Of a DNA stretch of 57,643 nucleotides, positions 34,436-43,451 are shown in pieces. Every line of letters begins with the position of its first letter. The stretch's first letter is position 1. The notes beneath the pieces are model-generated. The model did not search any database and was not told the DNA's origin. It worked only from the letters and a program-made list of their open reading frames with translations. The stretch is taken from contig NZ_JAVVQU010000015.1 of NCBI RefSeq assembly GCF_036655075.1, positions 1 through 57,643 of the forward strand, written 5' to 3'. The translations under genes were made by a program, and so were the position numbers. The stretch comes from Holtiella sp036655075. Its GTDB lineage: Bacteria > Bacillota > Clostridia > Lachnospirales > Cellulosilyticaceae.

Positions 34436-37384
34436 TTAACTACATCCAGTGGTTGTACCACATTCAGCACAGACTTTACAGGTTCCATTTTTTATGAGTT
34501 TGGTGCTTCCGCAGTTAGCACAAAGTTCACCTTCAAGTTCCAAGTCAGCTTCAACATGTGCAGAAGTTGTAGAGGGTGAGATCATCTCTAGAGGTTGGGC
34601 AGATGCAGGAGAAGTTATAGTAGCCGGCTTGACTTGGCAATATGTAAAATCACCAAGTTCAATATCTATAATTTTACTAATTAAATCAGAGATAGAATCT
34701 ACACGTTTAATATAAGGGTGACCACCAACAAAGCCGCTAGGCTCAAATTTTTGGCCTCTATACATTTTAGAAATGTCGTGAGCAGGAACGCCATATTGAA
34801 GCATTTCTGAAATAGTCGTAGAAATACTGTCTAAGAGTCCTTTAACAAGAGAGCCTTGTCTACCAGCAGATACGTAAATCTCACCTAGTTTACCACTGTC
34901 AAAGAAAGATACAGTGATGTAGAGCTTAAGTCCATTAATTTCAGCCTCATGGACATGAGCTTGGCGGATGCCAGTAGGTTTAGTGCGAATAGGTGTATAG
35001 TGCTTTTCAGGATGTTTGACATAGTCTAAAAGCTCGTGATAAGAGAGGTCTTCTAATTTTTTAGTAGCAGATGTAGCATTGGTAGAGCTGAGCGGTTGAG
35101 AAGCTTTACAACCATCACGATAAAGCGCAATAGCCTTAACACCTAATGTAGAGGACAGACGATAAATGTAAGATACATCTTCCACTGTAGCATCTTGTGG
35201 TAAATTTACAGTTTTTGAAATGGCTCCAGATACATGGGGGGTAAGTGCGGCCATCATTTTAACATGTGCCTCTGGACTAATGAAGCGTTTGCCGGTGCCA
35301 CATTTATTAGCAGTATCAAATATAGCATAATGTTCTTCTTTTAAGTAAGGAACCCCTTCTATTTTGCCGTCAAGAAGGATGCTGTAACCGTCATGATCTT
35401 CTTTTTGCATAATGTAGTCTGTAATAGATTGAATTTCTTTTTCACTATACCCTAGTTTTTTCAATGTCATTGGTAAAATAGGGTTAGCAATCTCCATAAA
35501 TCCTCCACCAACTAACTTTTTATAAGTTACATGGCTGAAGAAAGGTTCGGAGGAAGTGGTTGCACAATCCATGGCAAAGGCAATGGTACCTGTTGGGGCA
35601 AGAACAGAGACTTGTGCATTACGATAACCATAACGTTCGCCAGAGGCTAGGGCTTGTGTCCAAACGGTTTTAATCGTATCACTTAAGTTGGTTTGACCGA
35701 GGCTTACTAATACATCATGAGAGAGGGTTAAAGGTGTATAGTCTAAGCCCTCAAACTCAGGTGTAGAAAGTGGAAGGTTACTGCATCTTGCATGATTTCT
35801 TAAGACACGCATCATATGAGGTTTATTGGACTCAAAATAAGTGAAAGGACCAACTTCTTTTGCCATAAGAGAAGAAACGTAGTAAGCATAGCCTGTTACA
35901 AGACTCATAAGACTGGCTCCAATTGTACGTGCCGCTTCACTGTCATAGGGGATGCCCATCAACATAAAGAGTGCACCTAAGTTGGTAAGCCCAAGACCCG
36001 TTGTTCTAAAGTGATAAGAACGCTCAGCAATTTCTGGTGTAGGGAATTGGCCATGGTGAATCGTTGCTTCGAGTACCATTTGAATAAGCATGATGCAGTG
36101 TAGATAGCCGTCTAAATCAAAACAATCGGATTCGGCATTATAAAACTTGAGTACATTGATACTTGCTAGGTTACAGGCCGTATCATCTAAGAACATATAT
36201 TCTGAGCAAGGGTTACTTGCATGAATGCGGTTAGAAGGGTCTGTAGCATCCCCATTTTCTCCAGCAGGACATGTATGCCATGCATTGATGGTATCATCAA
36301 ATTGGATCCCAGGGTCACCACATTTCCAAGCGGCATGAGTAATATTACTCCATACATCCTGTACTGAGAGTGTGGCGTGGATCGTTTGGTCTAAGCGATT
36401 GATTTGAGTGAAGGTGGCTTCGGGGGTATCTAGTGCTTTCATAAAGGTATCTTTGACACGAATAGAGTTATTAGCATTTTGTCCAGACACTGTAGCATAA
36501 GCGTCACCATCAAAGTGAGTATCATAGCCCATTTTTCCAAGAGCAATGACCTTATCTTCTTCTTTACATTTCCAGTTAATGAAATCTAGTGAATCTGGGT
36601 GTTCTAGGTCTAGAACATTCATTTTAGCAGCACGCCTTGTCGTACCTCCAGATTTAATAGCGCCTGCATTGCGATCAAATACTTTTAAGAAACTCATAAG
36701 TCCAGAAGATTTGCCTCCTCCAGAAAGAAGTTCGCCTTCACCACGTATAGGAGACCAGTTTGTGCCAACGCCTGAACCATATTTGAAGAGTCTGGTTTCT
36801 GTAGTGAGTTGGTCAGTAAGTGATTTATGTCCTAAAAGGGAATCCGTAACACTGACTATGAAGCAAGCTGAGCCTTGGGTTCTTGTATAGGCATCTTTGG
36901 CTTCCACAACACATCCTTGGGTTTCGTCAAAGTAATAATGCCCTTGTCCTTCACCTGTAATGTCATAAGAGAGTGCAAGGCCTGTATTGAACCATTGAGG
37001 ACTATTTGGTGCCCACATTTGTGCCAGCATCATATAAGCGAGTTCGTTGTAGAAAATGTGCTTAGTAGTATCATCTATAATGCCCTCATCAGCGGCTGAA
37101 TTGACCCAAAAGTTGACCATACGATGGACAATTTGTTTGAAGGAGGTCTCATGTCCTATTGCAGTAGGTACCCCACTTTTTCTGAAGTATTTGCTTACAA
37201 TGATATCGCAAGCAGATTGAGAGAAGTGACTTGGAAATTCCAAGTCAGTCATATGTATTAAGACCTTACCTGTAGCATAGTCTGTGAGATGTACACTCAC
37301 CTTTTTCCAATGGAATAGGTCATAGACAGTCAGGTCAGTATCTAGTTGCTTGGTAAAGTGGGGGTTTAATAAATTTTTTAACAT
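34436..37384 (-). CDS. nrdJ: Adenosylcobalamin-dependent (class II) ribonucleotide reductase
   Basis: A 982-residue reductase making deoxyribonucleotides with an AdoCbl-generated thiyl radical, independent of oxygen. Active-site landmarks include GSGVGTNWSPIRG, NPCSEYMFLDDTACNLASIN (catalytic Cys region near 400), and a PTGTIAFAMDC segment near 600. The C-terminus ends in a zinc-ribbon tail with CxxC pairs (CANCGSTKL, CKVCAECGTTTGC) that re-reduces the active site. I set the start at ATG 37384, behind TTGGAGGATT; the TTG at 37399 lies within that ribosome binding site. The corrinoid adenosyltransferase at 39787 could supply its cofactor. Confidence 0.93.
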   Translation of the reverse strand: MLKNLLNPHFTKQLDTDLTVYDLFHWKKVSVHLTDYATGKVLIHMTDLEFPSHFSQSACDIIVSKYFRKSGVPTAIGHETSFKQIVHRMVNFWVNSAADEGIIDDTTKHIFYNELAYMMLAQMWAPNSPQWFNTGLALSYDITGEGQGHYYFDETQGCVVEAKDAYTRTQGSACFIVSVTDSLLGHKSLTDQLTTETRLFKYGSGVGTNWSPIRGEGELLSGGGKSSGLMSFLKVFDRNAGAIKSGGTTRRAAKMNVLDLEHPDSLDFINWKCKEEDKVIALGKMGYDTHFDGDAYATVSGQNANNSIRVKDTFMKALDTPEATFTQINRLDQTIHATLSVQDVWSNITHAAWKCGDPGIQFDDTINAWHTCPAGENGDATDPSNRIHASNPCSEYMFLDDTACNLASINVLKFYNAESDCFDLDGYLHCIMLIQMVLEATIHHGQFPTPEIAERSYHFRTTGLGLTNLGALFMLMGIPYDSEAARTIGASLMSLVTGYAYYVSSLMAKEVGPFTYFESNKPHMMRVLRNHARCSNLPLSTPEFEGLDYTPLTLSHDVLVSLGQTNLSDTIKTVWTQALASGERYGYRNAQVSVLAPTGTIAFAMDCATTSSEPFFSHVTYKKLVGGGFMEIANPILPMTLKKLGYSEKEIQSITDYIMQKEDHDGYSILLDGKIEGVPYLKEEHYAIFDTANKCGTGKRFISPEAHVKMMAALTPHVSGAISKTVNLPQDATVEDVSYIYRLSSTLGVKAIALYRDGCKASQPLSSTNATSATKKLEDLSYHELLDYVKHPEKHYTPIRTKPTGIRQAHVHEAEINGLKLYITVSFFDSGKLGEIYVSAGRQGSLVKGLLDSISTTISEMLQYGVPAHDISKMYRGQKFEPSGFVGGHPYIKRVDSISDLISKIIDIELGDFTYCQVKPATITSPASAQPLEMISPSTTSAHVEADLELEGELCANCGSTKLIKNGTCKVCAECGTTTGCS

Positions 37385-37477
37385 AAGATAATCCTCCAAG
37401 AATTTATTTTTAACAATAATTACTTTTATTTAACTCTTAATCTATCATAAAAAGAATAAAATGACAAGAATAATAAA

Positions 37478-37524
37478 GTGACATATATAGTACTAATGTA
37501 TGATTAAAAGTCAATATATATACA
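37478..37524. promoter_or_regulatory. Candidate tandem NrdR boxes upstream of nrdJ
   Basis: Two 16-base sites (start 37478 and 37509, offset 31 bases) each match most of the core of the NrdR consensus acaCwAtATcTwGtgt: ACATATATAGT in one, CAATATATATA in the other. A three-turn offset is usual for NrdR. The region is AT-rich, so this is suggestive only. Confidence 0.35.
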
Positions 37525-37625
37525 TTTCATAAGGATTGCCAATGTTTATAGAACATAAAAATCTATTGAATGTAAACACTAATGACACAATCATATCTTT
37601 AGCTTTACATAACAGGAGGTTGCTT

Positions 37626-38237
37626 ATGATTACGTTAGCTGTAAACAGTGGAAATGAAAGCAGTAGAAATGCGCTACAACTTATTTATAATCAAAGTAGA
37701 CAAAATGGAATGCATACAATACACATTAAGCCACAAGATACCTCCGTTTATTTTAATCACAAAAAAATATCTTTACGCAGTTATATTGAACATTTACAAA
37801 AAAGAGAAGCACCGGACTTACTTATTGTAGAACTGACAAAAGAGGCACTTGAAAAGGCTGTTTATGATCAGCTTAGATTCAATGTAGCACTCTTTTTTGA
37901 TAAACCATCTACAAAACATATATTGAGTAAAAATGGCATTTATACAAGGCTTTTTAAGCTTATCCGAGCGAGTTATTATATTATTCCAGAAAGTTATCAC
38001 CACAAAGATCAAAGGTATATTACTTATGGATGGAGTGAGGCAGCTAATATATCGGCTTCAAGTGCAGAGTTACAAGTGAATGGGAGCCTGAGTGTACAAT
38101 GCTGTGTAAATCCTACAACATCAGCAAGTGAGATAAAAAGTATGCGAGAATTTACAGTAGAGGTACCCTTTAATGATGTAGAAGCAACATTGGCTAGCGT
38201 AGCAACTATGCTGATTTATGGAATAAAAATAAATTAG
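37626..38237 (+). CDS. Mur ligase-like (MurE-type) protein without P-loop
   Basis: A 203-residue protein; ATG 37626 is chosen because ACAGGAGGT stands directly upstream, although an open frame extends to 37536. The order of segments mirrors the central domain of MurE: a short N-terminal strand, LLIVELTKEALEKAVYDQLR then FNVALFFD (where MurE has its 'R-x-x-F-D-x-A-x-x-T-N' region), YIIPE, then ITYGWSEAANISASSAEL and a final helix ending in MLIYGI. The ATP-binding GTNGKT loop is replaced by NSGNESSRN and the DHLD motif is absent. So ligase activity is unlikely. This is remote pattern matching and the family is uncertain. Confidence 0.5.
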   Translation: MITLAVNSGNESSRNALQLIYNQSRQNGMHTIHIKPQDTSVYFNHKKISLRSYIEHLQKREAPDLLIVELTKEALEKAVYDQLRFNVALFFDKPSTKHILSKNGIYTRLFKLIRASYYIIPESYHHKDQRYITYGWSEAANISASSAELQVNGSLSVQCCVNPTTSASEIKSMREFTVEVPFNDVEATLASVATMLIYGIKIN

Positions 38238-38341
38238 AATAAATTTTAAAAATATGTAATAAACTTGTACAAAAGTTAATATAAATGATAGTGACAAAAG
38301 AATTAGTGCACAATAAAAAGAGGATAAGGGAGAGGTGTAAG

Positions 38342-39004
38342 ATGATAGAACACATATTAGAAAATAATGAGGTACTCATAATCGGAAAAGCTGTAAGCGA
38401 ACTTACCTACAGCCATAAAGTATATGGAGAAGGATTTTATAGTTTTAACTTAGAAGTGCCTAGGTTAAGTGACTCCGCAGATATTCTACCAGTTACAGTA
38501 TCTGAAAGACTTTTGGCATCACTTGGAAATATTGAAGGTAAAATTTTAGATATCACAGGACAATTTAGATCCTATAATCAGTATGAAGAAGGAAAAAATC
38601 GTCTGATTTTAACTATATTTGCATTAGAAGTTAAAGAAGTTTCAGAAGAAGAAATGAAAAAAAATAAAAATACTATTTATCTAAGTGGATTTGTGTGTAA
38701 GGATCCTGTGTATCGTACAACACCTTTTGGTAGAGAGATTACAGATTTACTTCTTGCTGTTAATCGTTCTTATCATAAATCTGATTACATACCATGTATT
38801 ACGTGGGGAAGAAATGCAAGGTATGCACAAGGTCTTAAAACAGGTGCTCATATTGAATTATGGGGTAGAATCCAGAGTAGAGCGTACCAAAAGAAAGTAG
38901 AAACAGGTGAAGCTATTAGTAAAGTAGCCTATGAAGTTTCTATTTCTAAGATGGAAATCTTGGATGAAAAAGGTGTTGTTCCAGAAGCAGAATCAAGTAA
39001 TTAA
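38342..39004 (+). CDS. Single-stranded DNA-binding protein with two OB folds
   Basis: A 220-residue protein; ATG 38342 follows GGGAGAGGTG, so I prefer it to the upstream in-frame start at 38285. Two OB-fold units are visible: residues 8-110 (VLIIGKAVSEL ... FYSFNLEVPRLSD) and 120-210 (TIYLSGFVCKDPVYRTTPFG, then LLAVNRSYHKSDYIPCITWG, ending ELWGRIQSRAY). The second unit is the more canonical SSB, with the 'R-D-P-x-x-R-x-T-x-x-G' type loop. It lacks the acidic SSB tail, so it is probably a paralogue rather than the main replicative SSB. A terminator follows. Confidence 0.8.
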   Translation: MIEHILENNEVLIIGKAVSELTYSHKVYGEGFYSFNLEVPRLSDSADILPVTVSERLLASLGNIEGKILDITGQFRSYNQYEEGKNRLILTIFALEVKEVSEEEMKKNKNTIYLSGFVCKDPVYRTTPFGREITDLLLAVNRSYHKSDYIPCITWGRNARYAQGLKTGAHIELWGRIQSRAYQKKVETGEAISKVAYEVSISKMEILDEKGVVPEAESSN

Positions 39005-39016
39005 ATAAAATGATAG

Positions 39017-39044
39017 AGGTGTAGATAAAACTACACCTTTTTTG
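39017..39044 (+). terminator. Rho-independent terminator
   Basis: AGGTGTAG pairs with CTACACCT around ATAAAA, followed by six T. Confidence 0.9.
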
Positions 39045-39099
39045 ATGGAAAAATTCTTTATTTTAAGGTATAATCTATTAGATAAGAAAGGGAGAGACT

Positions 39100-39768
39100 A
39101 TGTATACACTGGTTAGACAAAAGAGAAAAACAATGACCATTTCTATTCAGGATGATTTAACTGTTTTAGTAAAAGCACCTATTGGTATAACTAAACAATC
39201 TATAGATGTATTTGTGAGTAAACACCAAGACTGGATCGAGAAGACCATTCAAGCAAAAACAGTACAAGCAAATAAGCGGGATTGGTTAAGTAATGGAGAA
39301 ATTTTATACTTGGGGTCCTATCGAAAGGTGTATATAGAGGAAAAGTTAGGAGTTAGCCCTAATGTTTGTGTAGCCAAGGAACAGTTTATTATCACAACAC
39401 CGAATAAAAATGATACCTTTCTTATAAAAAAGCAGGTAGAAACGTATACTAAAGAACAAGCATTGGAGTTAGTCACCCAGTTTGTTCAAATGTATAGTCA
39501 TTTGCTTGGATGTCAGTACAAAAGCATTACTATTAGAAAACAGAAAACAAGATGGGGAAGTTGTTCTGCAAAAGGTGCATTATCTTTTAATGTAAGGTTA
39601 ATGGGCGCACCATTAGATGTAATAAGCTATGTAGCCTTACATGAAGTAGCACATCTTATTCATTTTGACCATAGTGTAGCCTTTTGGCATACTATAGAAG
39701 CAGTAATACCAGATTATAAAATAAGGCAAGACTATTTAAAAAAGCATGCAAATATTTTAGACATATAA
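39100..39768 (+). CDS. YgjP/DUF45-type zinc metallopeptidase
   Basis: A 222-residue protein of the SprT-like/WLM group. The catalytic zinc motif HEVAHLIHFDHS (HExxH plus a further His) lies near residue 185, preceded by the family segment KTRWGSCSAKGALSFNVRLM. Members are often found near restriction systems or alone; the physiological substrate is unknown. AAAGGGAGAG precedes the ATG. The adenosyltransferase follows after 18 bases. Confidence 0.88.
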   Translation: MYTLVRQKRKTMTISIQDDLTVLVKAPIGITKQSIDVFVSKHQDWIEKTIQAKTVQANKRDWLSNGEILYLGSYRKVYIEEKLGVSPNVCVAKEQFIITTPNKNDTFLIKKQVETYTKEQALELVTQFVQMYSHLLGCQYKSITIRKQKTRWGSCSAKGALSFNVRLMGAPLDVISYVALHEVAHLIHFDHSVAFWHTIEAVIPDYKIRQDYLKKHANILDI

Positions 39769-39786
39769 TTTAAAGAGGTGACAATA

Positions 39787-40317
39787 ATGAAACAGGGACT
39801 TACACAGATTTACTGTGGGCCGGGTAAAGGAAAGACAACAGCAGTCATTGGGCTAGGGATACGTGCATTAGGAAATAACCTTAAAGTCATTATGATTCAA
39901 TTTCTTAAAAATGATAATACAGGAGAATGTAAGCTACTCAAGACACTTGAACCAGGATTCAAAATTTTTCACTTTGAAAAGGAAAGAGGTTTTACTTGGA
40001 CTTTGACCGAGGAAGAAAAGGGTGAACTTGTACAGGAAATCCACATGGCACTCAAGTTTGCCAAAAAGGTAATGGATACAGGTGAGTGTGATATCTTAAT
40101 TTTAGATGAAATTTTAGGGGTACTTCAACTTGGATTTGCGGATGTTGAAGAAATTACACAGCTTATAGATGAAAAACCAGAGTTTATGGAACTTGTACTC
40201 ACTGGGCGTAACTTGCCAGATGAGATTAAAGAAAGAGCAGATTATGTAAGTTGCATTGATGCAGTAAAGCATCCAATGGAACAAGGTATTCGTGCAAGAG
40301 CAGGGATAGAGTTTTAA
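39787..40317 (+). CDS. cobO: Cob(I)alamin adenosyltransferase (CobA/CobO/BtuR type)
   Basis: A 176-residue ATP:corrinoid adenosyltransferase that makes adenosylcobalamin. The P-loop GPGKGKTTAVIGLG is at residues 11-24, IQFLKND near 38, and ILDEILGVLQLG near 105. The start is ATG 39787, behind AAAGAGGTGA; a GTG at 39778 is part of that ribosome binding site. It may serve the AdoCbl-dependent ribonucleotide reductase encoded 2.4 kb away. The usual R-x-A-Y-T C-terminal features are reduced to a compact IRARAGIEF end. Confidence 0.92.
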   Translation: MKQGLTQIYCGPGKGKTTAVIGLGIRALGNNLKVIMIQFLKNDNTGECKLLKTLEPGFKIFHFEKERGFTWTLTEEEKGELVQEIHMALKFAKKVMDTGECDILILDEILGVLQLGFADVEEITQLIDEKPEFMELVLTGRNLPDEIKERADYVSCIDAVKHPMEQGIRARAGIEF

Positions 40318-40365
40318 AGATAAAAATGACAAAAGATGAAAATAAGAAGAGATAGAGTAGTAAAG

Positions 40366-40409
40366 AAGTCCTCTGTAACTAGACTAAAAATTCTAGTTAC
40401 AGAGGACTT
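40366..40409. terminator. Bidirectional terminator between cobO and dapB
   Basis: A perfect 17-base stem (AAGTCCTCTGTAACTAG with its complement) around a 10-base loop, between converging genes. Confidence 0.9.
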
Positions 40410-40411
40410 TG

Positions 40412-41170
40412 TTATTGGTCTAATAAGTGTTCCATATTGTAGAGGCCAGCTGATTTATGAGCTAAGAAGCTAGCTGCTTTAAGTGAGCCTACAGCAAATA
40501 CTTCCTTAGAAGCTGCAGAGTGGGATAAAGTGATGACTTCATCGTTTCCAGCAAATAAAATATCATGTTCGCCTACGATAGTACCACCTCGAACAGCATG
40601 GATCCCAATTTCATTTTTAGGACGTTTTTCACGTACATTAGAACGGTCATAACGAAGCGTATGTGTTTCATCTAATGTATCTGTAATGGCATTGGCAATA
40701 GCTAGAGCAGTGCCACTTGGTGCATCTACTTTTTGATTGTGGTGTTTTTCAATGATTTCAATATCAAAGCCACAATCAGCAAGCACTTCAGTTGCACGTT
40801 TTGCTAGATTAATTAAAAGATTTACGCCTAAGGACATATTAGCAGAGAAGAATACAGGGATTTGCTTACTTGCTTCGTGTAAGAAATCCACATCTTCTGT
40901 AGAAAGTCCCGTTGTACAAACAACAACAGGGATATTCTTTGAGATAGCATGTTCAAGAAGCGGTTTTACAGCGTTTGCAGTTGAAAAGTCTACAATGACA
41001 TCTACTGGAATCGTACAGTTTTCAATGTGGTCAAATACAGGAAAGCTATTTGGTACGGAAAGATTAGGGTCTACACCTGCTACGATGTTTAAGTTAGGAT
41101 GGTCTATAATAATGCGTGTGATGGCTTGCCCAATTCTTCCGTTACAACCATGTAATAATATATTGGTCAT
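40412..41170 (-). CDS. dapB: 4-hydroxy-tetrahydrodipicolinate reductase
   Basis: A 252-residue NAD(P)H-dependent enzyme of lysine/diaminopimelate synthesis. The Rossmann motif GCNGRIGQA is at the N-terminus, DFSTANAV near 80, and the substrate-binding EKHHNQKVDAPSGTAL loop near 150. ATG 41170 follows AAAGGGTG; the GTG three codons upstream would overlap that site. It is the third gene of asd-dapA-dapB, 24 bases after dapA. Diaminopimelate also feeds dipicolinate for spores. Confidence 0.95.
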   Translation of the reverse strand: MTNILLHGCNGRIGQAITRIIIDHPNLNIVAGVDPNLSVPNSFPVFDHIENCTIPVDVIVDFSTANAVKPLLEHAISKNIPVVVCTTGLSTEDVDFLHEASKQIPVFFSANMSLGVNLLINLAKRATEVLADCGFDIEIIEKHHNQKVDAPSGTALAIANAITDTLDETHTLRYDRSNVREKRPKNEIGIHAVRGGTIVGEHDILFAGNDEVITLSHSAASKEVFAVGSLKAASFLAHKSAGLYNMEHLLDQ

Positions 41171-41194
41171 GTGTGTCACCCTTTCTATAAGAAA

Positions 41195-42079
41195 TTAATC
41201 AATAAGTGATGCTGCGCGAAGCGCGGCTTTAACTTTTTCTTCGTTGGCTGGTTCTAAATTAGTAAGAGGTAATCTACATGGACCAACTTCAAATCCCATG
41301 TAGTTTAATGCAGCCTTAACAGGGATCGGATTAACTTCACTAAAGAGGGAATCAATAAGAGGAAGGTAATCTAGTTGAAGGTTAAGTGCAGCGCGTGTTT
41401 GACCTTGGAGGTATAAGTTTACAATGTCGTGGGTTTCTTTTGGAATAACATTTGAAAGTACAGAGATAACCCCTTTTCCACCAAGTGAAAGTACAGGGAT
41501 GATTTGGTCATCATTACCTGAGTAAATAGCAAAATCAGGACCACATAAACGTGCAATTTGTGCGACTTGTGAAAGGTTGCCACTCGCTTCTTTAATGCCG
41601 ACTACATAGTCACGATTAGAAAGCTCATAAACTGTTTCAGGTGCAATGTTAACACCTGTTCTAGAAGGCACACTATAAAGAATCATAGGCACATTTGTTG
41701 CTTTACCAATTGCATCAAAATGTTCAATAAGACCTTTTTGAGTGGCTTTGTTGTAGTAAGGTGTAACTTGGAGGACACCATCTACACCAAGTTCACCAGC
41801 ACGTTTAGTGAGTGTGATGCCATGGCGCGTGTCATTGCTACCTGTTCCTGCAATAACAGGGACACGGCCTTTTGTACGTTCTACAGCTACTTTAATGCAT
41901 TCAAGTTGTTCGGCGTCTGTCATGGTAGAAGCTTCACCTGTTGTGCCACAAATAATGATGGCATCTGTGTAATTATCTATTTGAAAATCAATAAGTTCTT
42001 CTAATTTACTAAAATTAATACTTCCGTCTGTATGGAATGGTGTAATGATTGCTACACCTGCTCCTTCAAAAATTGCCAT
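41195..42079 (-). CDS. dapA: 4-hydroxy-tetrahydrodipicolinate synthase
   Basis: A 294-residue TIM-barrel lyase that condenses aspartate semialdehyde with pyruvate. The Schiff-base lysine is Lys163 in GIKEASG; Tyr135 in MILYSVPSRTG and the CGTTGEAST motif near 45-52 complete the active site. Length is normal. GAAAGGAC precedes the ATG. Second gene of the lysine-riboswitch-controlled operon. Confidence 0.95.
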   Translation of the reverse strand: MAIFEGAGVAIITPFHTDGSINFSKLEELIDFQIDNYTDAIIICGTTGEASTMTDAEQLECIKVAVERTKGRVPVIAGTGSNDTRHGITLTKRAGELGVDGVLQVTPYYNKATQKGLIEHFDAIGKATNVPMILYSVPSRTGVNIAPETVYELSNRDYVVGIKEASGNLSQVAQIARLCGPDFAIYSGNDDQIIPVLSLGGKGVISVLSNVIPKETHDIVNLYLQGQTRAALNLQLDYLPLIDSLFSEVNPIPVKAALNYMGFEVGPCRLPLTNLEPANEEKVKAALRAASLID

Positions 42080-42100
42080 TTATCTATCAGTCCTTTCAAT

Positions 42101-43099
42101 CTACATCATGTGTGCAATAATCCATTCAGCGATTTGAACAGCATTGCTTGCAGCACCTTTGCGAATATTATCAGCTACAACCCACATGTTCACACCGTTA
42201 TCAATGCTTTCATCACGGCGAATACGTCCAACAAAGACCTCATCGTGATCAGTTGCATTGATTGCTAATGGATAGACATTATTGGCAACATCGTCTTGAA
42301 TAACGATGCCATCACCTTTTGCAAGTACATCTTTAAGTTCATTTATCTCAAATGGTTTATTAAGTTCGACATTAATACTTTCACTATGACTGTTAAAAAC
42401 AGGCACACGTACAGTTGTAGAAGTGATGCGAAGTGATTGGTCACTAAATATCTTACGTGTTTCTTCTACCATTTTCATTTCTTCTTTTGTATAACCATTG
42501 TCTAAGAATACATCAATGTGTGGCAAACAGTTGTTTGCAATAGGATGAGGGAATTTTTTAGGTGCATGACCTTGAAGGCCTTCTTCTAAATCATTCCATC
42601 CACCCATACCAGCACCTGATACGGCTTGGAAAGTGGTGTAAACAATTCTCTTGATACCATAGTATTCATAGAGTGGTTTAAGTGCAACAACTGCTTGGAT
42701 AGTTGAGCAGTTAGGATTTGCAATAATACCTTTATGATTTTTAATGGCTTCGGGGTTAACTTCGGGTACAACTAGAGGCACATTTGGATCCATACGCCAA
42801 GCAGAACTATTATCGATGACGATACATCCACTTTCAGCAGCAATAGGTGCAAATTTTTCGCTTGTGCTACCACCAGCTGAGAAGAGTGCAATATCTACTT
42901 GGTGTTCTTTGAAACTTGTTTCAGTAAGTTCTATAACAGTGTATGCCTTACCCATGAAAGTAAGTGTAGAACCTGCTGAACGGGCAGATGCAAATACGTA
43001 GAAATTCTCAATCGGTAATTTTTTTTCTTCTAATACTTTTAAAAATGTACGCCCTACCATGCCTGTTGCGCCTACAACAGCTAAATTAATTTTTTTCAT
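42101..43099 (-). CDS. asd: Aspartate-semialdehyde dehydrogenase
   Basis: A 332-residue NADPH-dependent enzyme reducing aspartyl phosphate to the semialdehyde, the branch point for lysine, threonine and methionine. Features: VVGATGMVGRTFL (cofactor loop), NSSAWRMD near 97, and nucleophile Cys131 in ANPNCSTIQ. ATG 43099 is used, with AGGGAGG upstream; the in-frame TTG at 43126 precedes that site. It is the first gene after the lysine riboswitch. Confidence 0.95.
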   Translation of the reverse strand: MKKINLAVVGATGMVGRTFLKVLEEKKLPIENFYVFASARSAGSTLTFMGKAYTVIELTETSFKEHQVDIALFSAGGSTSEKFAPIAAESGCIVIDNSSAWRMDPNVPLVVPEVNPEAIKNHKGIIANPNCSTIQAVVALKPLYEYYGIKRIVYTTFQAVSGAGMGGWNDLEEGLQGHAPKKFPHPIANNCLPHIDVFLDNGYTKEEMKMVEETRKIFSDQSLRITSTTVRVPVFNSHSESINVELNKPFEINELKDVLAKGDGIVIQDDVANNVYPLAINATDHDEVFVGRIRRDESIDNGVNMWVVADNIRKGAASNAVQIAEWIIAHMM

Positions 43100-43126
43100 A
43101 ATTAAATCCTCCCTAAAATTATTCAA

Positions 43127-43159
43127 ATAATAAAAGCCAGCTTAAGAGGTAAGCTGGCT
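43127..43159 (-). terminator. Riboswitch expression-platform terminator
   Basis: On the reverse strand AGCCAGCTTA pairs with TAAGCTGGCT and is followed by TTTTATTATT. Placed between the lysine aptamer and asd, it should form when lysine is bound. Confidence 0.85.
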
Positions 43160-43215
43160 GTGAATCCAAATGATGTAAAATAATTTTTAAAAATCATTTA
43201 CAAAAATCATTTAAA

Positions 43216-43392
43216 CACAGTAGCACACCACCTATTGTATAGCAAAAGGTGACAGTTGTATAGCTGTTGGCTATACACCCAGGAATAAAGGGTACAAGCA
43301 GTTTATTCCTTCGGCGATTCATCCTTTCCAATTTAATCAAGTCTCCTTGTAAAGATCATAAATTGTACTGATAAGCATCGCGCCTCTACGTG
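43216..43392 (-). promoter_or_regulatory. Lysine riboswitch (L box) upstream of asd-dapA-dapB
   Basis: Read on the reverse strand this leader carries the conserved L-box blocks: GTAGAGGCGCGATGC at the 5' end, GAATCGCCGAAGG, a TATTCCTGGG strand, ACTGTCACCT and a closing GGTGGTGTGCTACTGTG. The ends pair (CACGTAG with CTACTGTG) to form P1. It is followed by a terminator and the lysine pathway genes. Lysine binding would stop transcription. Confidence 0.92.
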
Positions 43393-43422
43393 ATTGAACA
43401 AATTAATATTTAATTGTGTCTA

Positions 43423-43451
43423 ATGATAGCATGGGTTGTGAATTGTGTCAA
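43423..43451 (-). promoter_or_regulatory. Sigma-A promoter for the asd-dapA-dapB operon
   Basis: Reverse-strand TTGACA, 17-base spacer, TATCAT, just upstream of the lysine aptamer. Confidence 0.8.

Noticed and set aside
34449..34715. Rightward frame opposite the 3' end of nrdJ
   Set aside because: A shadow of the conserved nrdJ zinc-ribbon region on the other strand, with no ribosome binding site or family match.
40737..41198. 153-codon rightward frame opposite dapB
   Set aside because: Antisense to dapB, with low-complexity composition and no start signals.
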